The notes under the pieces were generated by a model. The model had not been told where the DNA came from. It saw only the letters and a list, made by a program, of their open reading frames with translations, and made no database searches. Shown in pieces: positions 1-6,064 of a stretch of 6,376 bases of DNA; position 1 is the stretch's first letter, and each line of letters begins with the position of its first letter. Both the position numbers and the translations under genes were made by a program. Source of the stretch: Acidobacteriaceae bacterium (GTDB taxonomy: Bacteria > Acidobacteriota > Terriglobia > Terriglobales > Acidobacteriaceae); contig DAICZO010000282.1 of NCBI GenBank assembly GCA_027311125.1, positions 1 to 6,376 on the forward strand. Direction: 5' to 3'.

Positions 1-455
1 TGCAGTTCGTCGGCAATCGCAATCGTCTTCACCCGTGGGTCCACCAGCGACTCAACGCTCAGCGGGTGGAACGGCGTATCGTTCCGCGTCCACACCACCA
101 GTCGACCCCGTGCATACGGCACCGGACTGGACGTATCCGCCAATCCCGCTGCCACCAGCTTCTCTGGAAACACAAAGTCCGCCCCTAGAAACAGATCCAC
201 CGGCTCACCGTTCAAAATCTGCGTCGTCAAATTCCCGGACGAGCCGAAGCTGGCCAGCACCTTCACCCCGGTGGCCTTTTCATAGGCATCTGCCAGTGCA
301 GGCAATACCGGCTGCAGATCCGCTGCCGCCGCGACCAGCAGCACCGTCTGTGCAGGCTTCTGGTTACCCTGTGCCGCCGCCGCAACCATCCCGAACCCCC
401 CGCATACCAACACCAGCAAAGTCATCACAGCGGAAGCCCGCTTGGGGCTCCGCAA
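1..455 (-). CDS. modA: Molybdate ABC transporter substrate-binding protein ModA (N-terminal part, cut by window edge)
   Basis: Periplasmic molybdate-binding protein that delivers molybdate to the ModBC importer. Translating the - strand gives a hydrophobic leader (VMTLLVLVCGGFGMVAAAAQ), then the ModA hallmarks in order: VLLVAAAADLQPVLPALADA, YEKATGVKV, the oxyanion-binding FGSSGNL, QILNGEPVDLFLGAD, then PEKLVAAGL and ARGRLVVWTR, up to IAIADEL where the window ends. About 150 of an expected 250 or so residues are present. The start is uncertain: ATG at 425-423, GTG at 428-426 and TTG at 455-453 share the frame and none has a clear Shine-Dalgarno sequence. I prefer TTG at 455 because it gives the signal peptide a basic N-region (RSPKRAS), which the ATG start lacks. 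The leader has a Cys, but it is preceded by Val, so it is not a normal lipobox. The gene diverges from thrC with a very short gap. Family assignment is firm, the start is not. Confidence 0.85.
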   Translation of the reverse strand, partial: MRSPKRASAVMTLLVLVCGGFGMVAAAAQGNQKPAQTVLLVAAAADLQPVLPALADAYEKATGVKVLASFGSSGNLTTQILNGEPVDLFLGADFVFPEKLVAAGLADTSSPVPYARGRLVVWTRNDTPFHPLSVESLVDPRVKTIAIADEL

Positions 456-468
456 CGCTTTACGGTAG

Positions 469-476
469 GCTATAGG
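469..476. promoter_or_regulatory. Possible shared -10 box (CTATAG palindrome) between modA and thrC
   Basis: The gap between the divergent genes contains the 6-base palindrome CTATAG at 470-475. It reads TATAGG on the + strand and TATAGC on the - strand, so each strand offers a recognisable -10-like hexamer. I see no good -35 element at 16-18 bases for either direction. On the + strand the predicted start of transcription would fall at about the thrC ATG. This is an inference from a very short motif. Confidence 0.2.
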
Positions 477-481
477 GACGA

Positions 482-1888
482 ATGAGCGAAGAGACACATC
501 AACTCCGATGCACAGAATGTGGCGCCAGGATAGCTGGCACTGCCGTTAATAGTATCTTCCGCTGCCCCGATTGCAACGGTTTGTACGACGTCATCTATCC
601 CTGGTCGCCCCTGCCCACCTCCGCCGATGTGGCCTCCGGCAGCAACCTGCCCAATCCCAGTGCCCTGCGCTGGCTCTGGCAGGAGCGCCGCACATCCACC
701 CTGCCCATCGACCAGTCCGGCGTCTGGCGCTTTCGCGATCTCTTCCCCATCGTCAAAAACGAAAACGTCGTCACCCTGCGCGAGGGCAACACCCCCCTCT
801 ACCAAATGCCGCGCTGCGCCAAAATCGCCGGAATCGACTGGCTGCTCGCCAAGCATCAGGGCATGAACCCCACCGGCTCCTTCAAGGACACCGGCATGAC
901 CGCCGCCCTCTCCGTCGCCGCCCAGCGCGGCTTTGAGTGGGTCGCCTGCGCCTCCACCGGCAACACCTCCGCCGCCATGGCCGCCTACGCCGCCCGCGGT
1001 GGCCTGCGCAGCATCGTCTTCATCCCCGAGGGCAAGATCGCCTGGGGCAAGCTCTCCCAGTCCATGGACTACGGCGCGCTCACCATCCAGCTCAAAACCG
1101 ACTTCGACGGCTGCGTCCGCGTCCTTACCGACCTCGTCACCCGCTTTCCCATCTTCCTGCTTAACTCCGTCAATCCCTACCGCCTCGAAGGCCAGAAGAC
1201 CCCCGCCTTCGAGATGCTCGAACAACTCGAGTGGCAGGTTCCCGAGCACGTCATCGTCCCCGGCGGCAACCTCGCCAACGGCGCCGCCCTCGGCAAAGGC
1301 TTCAGCGAGATGCACCACCTCGGCCTCATCCCGCGCGTCCCCAGGATCAGCATCATCCAGGCCGAAGGCGCTAACCCGCTCTACCGCTCCCTGCAGGAGA
1401 ACGGCGGCAAGCAACTCATCCCCGTCAAGGCCAACACTCGCGCCACCGCCATCCGCATCGGCAACCCCGCCTCCTGGCGCAAGGCCCTGCGCACCCTCAA
1501 CGCCACCGGCGGCTGGTGCGAGCAGGTCACCGAGCAGGAGATCGCCCTCGCCAAGGCTGAGATCGGAGCCGAAGGCGTAGGCTGCGAACCGGCCTCGGCC
1601 GTCACCTTCGCCGGTCTCAAAAAGCTCGTCGCCCAGGGCAAAATCACCCGCGAAGAGCGCGTCGTCCTCGTCCTCACCGGCCACACCCTCAAGGACTCCC
1701 AGTACACCATCGACTACCACCGCAACGAACTGCTCACCCAGGAGGAAGTCGCCGGGGCCACCCCCCTCCAGCAGGCCCAGCATACCCTCCTGCGCAAGCC
1801 GCCCGTGGTCCTAGAGGCTGACTCCGACATCGTCCTCCGCACCCTCGAGACCCACATGAAAATCAGCAGCTCCGTCCTCCCCGCATGA
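482..1888 (+). CDS. thrC: Threonine synthase
   Basis: PLP-dependent cytosolic enzyme converting O-phospho-L-homoserine to L-threonine and phosphate, the last step of threonine synthesis. The 468-residue product opens with a zinc-ribbon-like module (C10-x2-C13 and C28-x2-C31), seen in many longer bacterial threonine synthases. The fold-type II PLP core follows: EGNTPLY near the start, NPTGSFKDTG with the Schiff-base lysine at K135, STGNTSAA at 158-165, and the PLP-phosphate loop GGNLANG at 261-267. LTGHTLKD corresponds to the family's usual TGHGLKD. The last 60 or so residues form a C-terminal extension I cannot assign. The ATG at 482 is preceded by an in-frame TAG at 473-475, so no earlier start is possible; AGGGA at 474-478 is a close-spaced candidate ribosome site. 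The stop overlaps the thrB start. Identification is confident. Confidence 0.96.
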   Translation: MSEETHQLRCTECGARIAGTAVNSIFRCPDCNGLYDVIYPWSPLPTSADVASGSNLPNPSALRWLWQERRTSTLPIDQSGVWRFRDLFPIVKNENVVTLREGNTPLYQMPRCAKIAGIDWLLAKHQGMNPTGSFKDTGMTAALSVAAQRGFEWVACASTGNTSAAMAAYAARGGLRSIVFIPEGKIAWGKLSQSMDYGALTIQLKTDFDGCVRVLTDLVTRFPIFLLNSVNPYRLEGQKTPAFEMLEQLEWQVPEHVIVPGGNLANGAALGKGFSEMHHLGLIPRVPRISIIQAEGANPLYRSLQENGGKQLIPVKANTRATAIRIGNPASWRKALRTLNATGGWCEQVTEQEIALAKAEIGAEGVGCEPASAVTFAGLKKLVAQGKITREERVVLVLTGHTLKDSQYTIDYHRNELLTQEEVAGATPLQQAQHTLLRKPPVVLEADSDIVLRTLETHMKISSSVLPA

Positions 1889-2802
1889 GCACCTTTGCGC
1901 CGCTGCACCTCAGCCTGCCTGCCACCTCCGCCAACCTCGGCCCAGGGTTCGACACCCTCGGCCTCGCCATGGCGCTACACCTCACCATCGACGCCGTCGC
2001 CGCCCCGGAGTTTTCCATCCAGGCCACCGGGCGTAACGCCGACCTCTGCGCCCGGCTCGACCGCAACCTCGTCTTTTCCACCTACCGCAACATTCTCCAG
2101 CAATCCAACCAGCCTATCCAGCCAATTCACCTCATCCTGCACAACGAAATTCCCCTGGGAATGGGCTGTGGCTCCAGCGCATCGGCCCTCTTGGCCGGTG
2201 TTTTGCTCGCCAATCACTTTGGCAACCTCGGCTGGTCCGGCGATCAAATCCTCACCGAAGCCTGCCGCCGCGAAGGCCATCCCGACAACGTTGCTGCCTG
2301 CTGGCGGGGCGGAATGACCATCTCTTCCATGAGTGGAAGTGTCGTGGAAACAGCAACCTGCGGCATGGACCTCAACTGGAACCTGATGCTTGCGCTGCCC
2401 TCCGCCAGCCTGGCTACCGCCAAGGCTCGCGCCCTGCTGCCCCCCACTTACACCCGCGCCGACGCCGTCACCAACATCCAGAACGCCGCCCTGCTGGTCG
2501 CAGCCTTCGCCCAGAACCGGCCCGAACTCCTCCACACCGCCATGGCCGACCGTCTCCACCAGCCCTATCGCAAACAGGCCTGCCCACTGCTCCCGCGTCT
2601 GCTGCCGCTGGTAGACCACCCCGGCGTCTACGGGGTCGCCCTCAGTGGCGCAGGACCATCCATATTGTTGATTACGGATGCCGCAGCGGACACCGAAAGT
2701 CTGGTCAATGCGATACGCCATGCCGCCAGCGATCCACAAGTGGAGATTCTGCAAACGACGATTGCTCATGGAGTTACCGTCAATGGTGCCGTTGCTGGTT
2801 GA
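1885..2802 (+). CDS. thrB: Homoserine kinase (GHMP kinase family)
   Basis: Cytosolic kinase that phosphorylates L-homoserine with ATP to O-phospho-L-homoserine, the substrate of the threonine synthase encoded just upstream. The 305-residue length is normal. All three GHMP motifs are visible: motif 1 PATSANLGPGFDTLGLA from residue 12, the ATP-binding loop PLGMGCGSSASA from residue 90 (the family usually has GLGSSA, here Cys replaces Leu), and the C-terminal ALSGAGPSILL around 252-262. A GHPDNVA segment matches the conserved EGHPDNVA region of homoserine kinases. The start codon sits inside the end of thrC (ATGA, four-base overlap), which implies translational coupling. The order thrC-thrB is the reverse of the E. 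coli thrABC layout, and no homoserine dehydrogenase gene is adjacent here. Confidence 0.95.
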   Translation: MSTFAPLHLSLPATSANLGPGFDTLGLAMALHLTIDAVAAPEFSIQATGRNADLCARLDRNLVFSTYRNILQQSNQPIQPIHLILHNEIPLGMGCGSSASALLAGVLLANHFGNLGWSGDQILTEACRREGHPDNVAACWRGGMTISSMSGSVVETATCGMDLNWNLMLALPSASLATAKARALLPPTYTRADAVTNIQNAALLVAAFAQNRPELLHTAMADRLHQPYRKQACPLLPRLLPLVDHPGVYGVALSGAGPSILLITDAAADTESLVNAIRHAASDPQVEILQTTIAHGVTVNGAVAG

Positions 2803-2810
2803 GCAATACG

Positions 2811-2830
2811 GTAACAGAGGCGTACGTTAC
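2811..2830 (+). repeat. Short inverted repeat just after thrB
   Basis: GTAAC at 2811-2815 and GTTAC at 2826-2830 are perfect inverted arms around a 10-base spacer, starting 8 bases after the thrB stop. It could be a small 3'-end hairpin or an operator-like dyad. No T-run follows, so it is not an intrinsic terminator. Such a short dyad could also be chance. Confidence 0.25.
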
Positions 2831-2905
2831 TGAAGATTTCTTTACCTTTGCTCCAACTCTTCGTAAGTTAGGCCATGTAAGCAGTTCTGGGGAGGGCTGC
2901 TACGC

Positions 2906-2948
2906 CGCCCGTTGACCTCTGCATAGAGGTCCGGGCGTTTGCTTTTTT
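2906..2948 (+). terminator. Intrinsic terminator of the thrC-thrB unit
   Basis: Two stacked perfect stem segments: CGCCCG (2906-2911) pairs with CGGGCG (2932-2937), and GACCTC (2914-2919) pairs with GAGGTC (2926-2931), with a TT bulge at 2912-2913 and a six-base loop. A T-rich tract with six consecutive T's follows (2938-2948). This is a textbook rho-independent terminator for + strand transcription. It lies about 100 bases beyond the thrB stop, and the upstream flank has no A-run that would make it act in both directions. Confidence 0.9.
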
Positions 2949-2975
2949 GCGCCATAGCCACATTCGCCCCAACTC

Positions 2976-3038
2976 TTGAAACTACAGCAGCAACTTAGCA
3001 TCTATGATGAGGTAGTCAGTGTTGCACCAAGCTAGACT
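2976..3038 (+). promoter_or_regulatory. Candidate promoter region of the thioredoxin gene
   Basis: After the terminator the thioredoxin gene needs its own promoter, and this stretch holds several partial elements. TTGAAA at 2976-2981 resembles a -35 box. TATGAT at 3003-3008 resembles a -10 box, but the 21-base spacing is too long for a standard promoter. A second hexamer, TAGACT at 3033-3038, lies 27 bases before the start codon. I cannot choose between them from sequence alone. Confidence 0.25.
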
Positions 3039-3065
3039 CAGGGCAACACAACCGGAGGGAAGTAC

Positions 3066-3398
3066 ATGGCAGGTCAGTTCGTCACCGAAGTGAATGACGC
3101 GTCCTTTGAAAAAGAGGTTCTGCAGTCCGATCAACCCGTTCTCGTAGATTTCTGGGCCGCCTGGTGTGGTCCTTGCCGTGCGCTCGCGCCGGTCGTCGAC
3201 GAAGTCGCCACCGCCTACAACGGCAAACTCAAAGTGATGAAGATGGACGTCGACTCCAACACCGCAACCCCGATGCGCTATGGCATCCGCGGTATCCCTG
3301 CGCTGCTTATCTTCAAGGATGGCAAGGTCGCCGAGCAGATCGTCGGCTTCGTCCCCAAGGACACCATCGATAAGTCCGTCCTCAAAGTGATCGCATAA
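3066..3398 (+). CDS. trxA: Thioredoxin
   Basis: Small cytosolic dithiol-disulfide oxidoreductase that passes electrons from thioredoxin reductase to target proteins. The 110-residue product covers the complete single-domain fold with no signal peptide. The active site is WCGPC (W33, C34, C37). The buried acid of the family is D28 in VLVDFWA, the cis-proline is P78 in RGIPALL (most relatives have Thr after this Pro, here Ala), and the C-terminal half shows FKDGK and VGFVPKD. A strong Shine-Dalgarno, GGAGG at 3054-3058, lies seven bases before the ATG and fixes the start. The gene stands alone between two intrinsic terminators, so it is almost certainly monocistronic. It is a main-type thioredoxin; the symbol is by similarity, since genomes often hold several copies. 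Confidence 0.96.
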   Translation: MAGQFVTEVNDASFEKEVLQSDQPVLVDFWAAWCGPCRALAPVVDEVATAYNGKLKVMKMDVDSNTATPMRYGIRGIPALLIFKDGKVAEQIVGFVPKDTIDKSVLKVIA

Positions 3399-3426
3399 CA
3401 TCACCCGTCAGGATGCAATCAAGTCC

Positions 3427-3467
3427 GCAATGCCCGATGCTCGTCTGCATCGGGCATTGCTCTTTCT
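3427..3467 (+). terminator. Intrinsic terminator of the thioredoxin gene
   Basis: A perfect 14-base stem (3427-3440, GCAATGCCCGATGC, pairing with 3447-3460) closes a six-base loop and is followed by TCTTTCT. It begins 28 bases after the thioredoxin stop. The stem is unusually long and mismatch-free, while the U-tract is interrupted by C's. The left flank lacks an A-run, so it should act mainly on + strand transcripts. Confidence 0.88.
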
Positions 3468-3636
3468 GCAGCGTTTTGCTGGCCCGGACAGATGAGGAAG
3501 AAGCAACCATCTTCCCGCTCTGGTGCAGGCGTTTCACTCAATCCGCCAGACCAATTTCACCTGCCTTCAACCACGACTGGACTGACCACACTCCTTCTCG
3601 CAGCGCTTCGTGGTGTCCTTAGGCCCTCGTCTGCAC

Positions 3637-3642
3637 TACACT
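3637..3642 (+). promoter_or_regulatory. Candidate -10 element for the CorC-like gene
   Basis: TACACT lies six bases before the ATG of the CorC-like gene. If it is the -10 box, transcription would begin at about the start codon itself, which would agree with the absence of a Shine-Dalgarno sequence. No convincing -35 box is visible; the bases 16-17 upstream read TGTCCT. Hexamers of the form TANACT also precede the thioredoxin gene and the last gene of the window. Confidence 0.25.
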
Positions 3643-3648
3643 GCGTAA

Positions 3649-5061
3649 ATGCTTGAGTGGATGCTCTTCCGCGTGTTGATGGTGGCCTTTTTCATCCTTG
3701 CCACCAGCTTCTTCGTCGCCGCGGAGTTCGCCCTGGTCAGCGTGCGCGAAACACGTATCCAGCAACTGATCGCGCTGGGCCGGCCCGGCGCACGCACCGC
3801 GCTGCAACTCAAGCACTCCATCGACGAGTTTCTACCGGCCGTGCAGTTTGGTGTGACCCTCGCCAGCCTCGCGCTGGGCTGGGTGGGCGAGCCAGCCATC
3901 GCGGATATTCTGCTGCATCTGGCCTCGGGCTGGTTTCCGGTCATGCCGCTGCATGCGTTGCTCTACGCCCACACCGCAGCCGTCGTGCTGGCCTTTGCAC
4001 TGATCACATACTTTGAGGTGCTTTTGGGCGAGCTGGTCCCCAAATCCCTCGCGCTGCAGCGTGCCGAGCGCATCGCCCTCGCCGTAGCCGGCCCCATGGA
4101 CGTCTTCATCCGCATCACCCGCCCGGCCGTCAAGGTGATGAACGGCTCCGCAACCCTGGTTCTGCGAGGCTTCCGCGCACCCCTTCGCGGCGAAGGTGCG
4201 GTTCACTCCCCGGAGGAACTCAAGCTCATCGCCACCGCCACCCGCCGTATGGGGCTGCTCCCCGTCTTCCAGGAAGAGATCATTCATCGCGCCATTGAGC
4301 TTAACCATGTCACTGTCCGCGAGATCCTTACCCCCCGTGCGCGTATCTTCTCGCTGCCGGCCGACATGCCCATCGAGCGCGCCAGCGCCCGCATCGTCGA
4401 AGAGCAGCACTCCCGCATCCCCGTCTACGATCCCGCTGGTGGAGCGGAAAACATCATCGGCGTCGTCTACTCCAAGGACATCTCCCGCCTGATGCACTTT
4501 CGCAGCGTCGCGCTCGCCCTCGGTGGCAAGGGAGAGTCAGGCCTCACCCTCCGTCAGGTCATGCGCGATCTGATCGTGGTTCCCGAGACCAAGCTTGCAG
4601 TCGAGCTTCTGCAGGAGTTTCAGGATCGCCGTCGCCAGATCGCCATCGTCGTCGACGAGTTTGGCTCAACCGTCGGCATCGTCACCGCCGAAGATGCGCT
4701 CGAGCAGATCGTAGGCGAACTGGAAGATGAGTTCGACGTCGCCAGCAGGACCACCATGGTCTCCACCGCTGGCATCATGTCGCTGGACGGAACCACCTCG
4801 CTGCGTGACCTGACCACACAACTCCAATGGACCTTCCCCCGCGAAGTCGGCGTTGAAACTCTGGCTGGCTTCCTGCTGCTCTCGCTCGGACACATTCCCC
4901 ACGTCGGCGAATTCGTAGAGCACGATAGTCGTCGCTTTACCATTGCAGAGATGACCGGCCACCGCATCAGCCGCGTCAACGTCGCCACCGTGGCTCCTGC
5001 AGCGATCGCTACCCAGTCTGCCGTGCCCAAGCCCGACAGTAGAGGCGAATCGGCCCTATGA
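3649..5061 (+). CDS. CNNM/CorC-family membrane protein (DUF21, CBS pair, CorC_HlyC domain)
   Basis: Inner-membrane protein of the family annotated as hemolysin-like, CorC, YtfL or TlyC; members are linked to magnesium or cation efflux and homeostasis, not shown to be toxins. The 470-residue layout is the family's usual one. A DUF21/CNNM membrane domain spans roughly residues 1-190, with hydrophobic segments near 5-27, 62-88 and 103-130 and the conserved GELVPKSLA (E128, P131, K132). A CBS pair follows at about 222-350, opening with VREILTPR (223-230, usually a MTPR motif) and ending with VDEFGSTVGIVT (D336) and an acidic EDEFD. A CorC_HlyC domain occupies about 365-450, then a low-complexity tail. 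An in-frame TAA directly precedes the ATG (3646-3648), so the start cannot lie upstream; no Shine-Dalgarno is present. The stop overlaps the permease start by ATGA. Domain assignment is firm, substrate is not. Confidence 0.92.
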   Translation: MLEWMLFRVLMVAFFILATSFFVAAEFALVSVRETRIQQLIALGRPGARTALQLKHSIDEFLPAVQFGVTLASLALGWVGEPAIADILLHLASGWFPVMPLHALLYAHTAAVVLAFALITYFEVLLGELVPKSLALQRAERIALAVAGPMDVFIRITRPAVKVMNGSATLVLRGFRAPLRGEGAVHSPEELKLIATATRRMGLLPVFQEEIIHRAIELNHVTVREILTPRARIFSLPADMPIERASARIVEEQHSRIPVYDPAGGAENIIGVVYSKDISRLMHFRSVALALGGKGESGLTLRQVMRDLIVVPETKLAVELLQEFQDRRRQIAIVVDEFGSTVGIVTAEDALEQIVGELEDEFDVASRTTMVSTAGIMSLDGTTSLRDLTTQLQWTFPREVGVETLAGFLLLSLGHIPHVGEFVEHDSRRFTIAEMTGHRISRVNVATVAPAAIATQSAVPKPDSRGESAL

Positions 5062-6005
5062 CCTCTGGCGCCCTGTGGAGACCCGTTCGACGCGTCCTGC
5101 TCACTCTGCCCGTCCTGGCGGTGGTTGTCTCGGTTGTCTTTCTGCTCATCCATCTCGTTCCCGGCGACCCCATCGTGCAGATGCTCGGCGAAGGCGCCAG
5201 CGCTGCCGACGTGGACGCGCTGCGCCATGCCTATGGGCTGGATGCGCCGTTGAGCCTCCAGTTCGGGCACTACGTCCAGGGCATCCTGCATGCTGACCTG
5301 GGACAGTCGCTCCGCATGCACGACTCCGTGCTTCATCTGGTGGCTCAGCGCTACCCCTACACCCTCGCGCTAACCCTGGCCGCGCTGCTCATCGGTATCG
5401 CTGCGGCAGTCCCGGCGGGCGTGCTCTCGGCACTCCATCGCGACCGTTGGCCTGACCGTAGTTTGGGCGTCGTGTCGCTACTCGGTCTCTCTTTTCCGAA
5501 CTTCGCTCTCGGGCCCATCCTGATCCTCGTCTTCTCCATCCGGCTGGGCTGGCTACCGGTCTCCACCGCCGGCAACGGAGGCACGCTGGACTTCCTCCGC
5601 CACCTGATCCTGCCGGCGGTAACCCTTGGCCTTTCGCTGGCGGCCATCCTCACGCGTATGGTGCGCACCGCCATGCTGGAGGAACTCAGCCAGGACTACA
5701 TCCGCACCGCCCGCGCCAAAGGTCTCACCGAGCAGCAGGTCGTCTACCGCCATGCGCTGCGTAACGCCCTGATCCCGGTCCTCACCGTCATCGGCCTGCA
5801 GTTTGGCTCATTGCTGGCCGGGGCCATCGTTACCGAGACCATCTTCAGCTGGCCTGGCATTGGACGACTCACCCTGTCTGCCATCTCCAATCGCGACTAC
5901 GCGCTGGTTCAGGGCTGCATTCTCGCCGTCGGCCTTACCTATGTCATGGTCAATCTGCTCACCGACATCGCATATACGATTGCGAACCCACGTCTGCGCC
6001 TCTGA
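5058..6005 (+). CDS. DppB-type ABC transporter permease (peptide/nickel importer family)
   Basis: Inner-membrane permease subunit of a dipeptide/oligopeptide/nickel-type ABC importer. The 315-residue length and the layout match DppB/GsiC/NikB proteins: first membrane segment near 13-35 ending in HLVPGDPI, an extracytoplasmic loop with YGLDAPLSLQF and DLGQSL, further membrane segments near 101-125, 138-165, 181-205, 237-262 and 281-305, and the ATPase-docking EAA loop DYIRTARAKGL (213-223) continuing through HALRNALIPV. The protein ends in the usual NPRLRL. Its ATG overlaps the stop of the CorC-like gene, so translation is probably coupled. No second permease, ATPase or binding-protein gene follows before an unrelated secreted protein, so partner subunits must be encoded elsewhere. 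Substrate cannot be read from sequence; peptide is the default expectation. Confidence 0.93.
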   Translation: MTSGALWRPVRRVLLTLPVLAVVVSVVFLLIHLVPGDPIVQMLGEGASAADVDALRHAYGLDAPLSLQFGHYVQGILHADLGQSLRMHDSVLHLVAQRYPYTLALTLAALLIGIAAAVPAGVLSALHRDRWPDRSLGVVSLLGLSFPNFALGPILILVFSIRLGWLPVSTAGNGGTLDFLRHLILPAVTLGLSLAAILTRMVRTAMLEELSQDYIRTARAKGLTEQQVVYRHALRNALIPVLTVIGLQFGSLLAGAIVTETIFSWPGIGRLTLSAISNRDYALVQGCILAVGLTYVMVNLLTDIAYTIANPRLRL

Positions 6006-6040
6006 CGTTCCGCCGGGTCCATGCTTGGCTGAGACTTAGC

Positions 6041-6046
6041 TAAACT
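6041..6046 (+). promoter_or_regulatory. Candidate -10 element before the last gene
   Basis: TAAACT lies in the 59-base gap after the permease stop. It resembles a -10 hexamer and matches the TANACT form seen before two other genes here. No proper -35 box is spaced correctly (TTGGCT at 6025-6030 is only 10 bases upstream). The last gene may simply be co-transcribed with the permease. Confidence 0.2.
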
Positions 6047-6064
6047 GAACGAAGGAACATGCGC

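Noticed and set aside
35..475. A 146-codon + strand frame at the left end
   Set aside because: Pro/Ser-rich shadow of modA, which reads on the - strand with clear family motifs.
470..1783. A 437-codon open frame on the - strand opposite thrC
   Set aside because: It is the antisense shadow of a gene with strongly GC-biased third positions. Its product is a Gly/Ala/Asp-rich low-complexity sequence without recognisable motifs, while thrC on the + strand carries every family motif.
1975..2769. A 264-codon open frame on the - strand opposite thrB
   Set aside because: Same antisense effect; low-complexity product, and the + strand homoserine kinase is unambiguous with all three GHMP motifs.
2982..3404. 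A 140-codon - strand frame opposite the thioredoxin gene
   Set aside because: Antisense to an unmistakable thioredoxin with WCGPC active site and a strong ribosome site; no motifs of its own.
3413..3622. A 69-codon + strand frame after the thioredoxin gene
   Set aside because: It runs through the thioredoxin terminator hairpin, has no ribosome site and encodes a sequence without a recognisable pattern.
3468..3636. Gap between thioredoxin terminator and CorC-like gene examined for a tRNA, small RNA or gene remnant
   Set aside because: No cloverleaf, no second strong hairpin with a T-run, and no coding-like frame was seen.
4620..5336. A 238-codon - strand frame across the CorC/permease junction
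   Set aside because: It spans two well-supported + strand genes and its product lacks family features; an antisense shadow.
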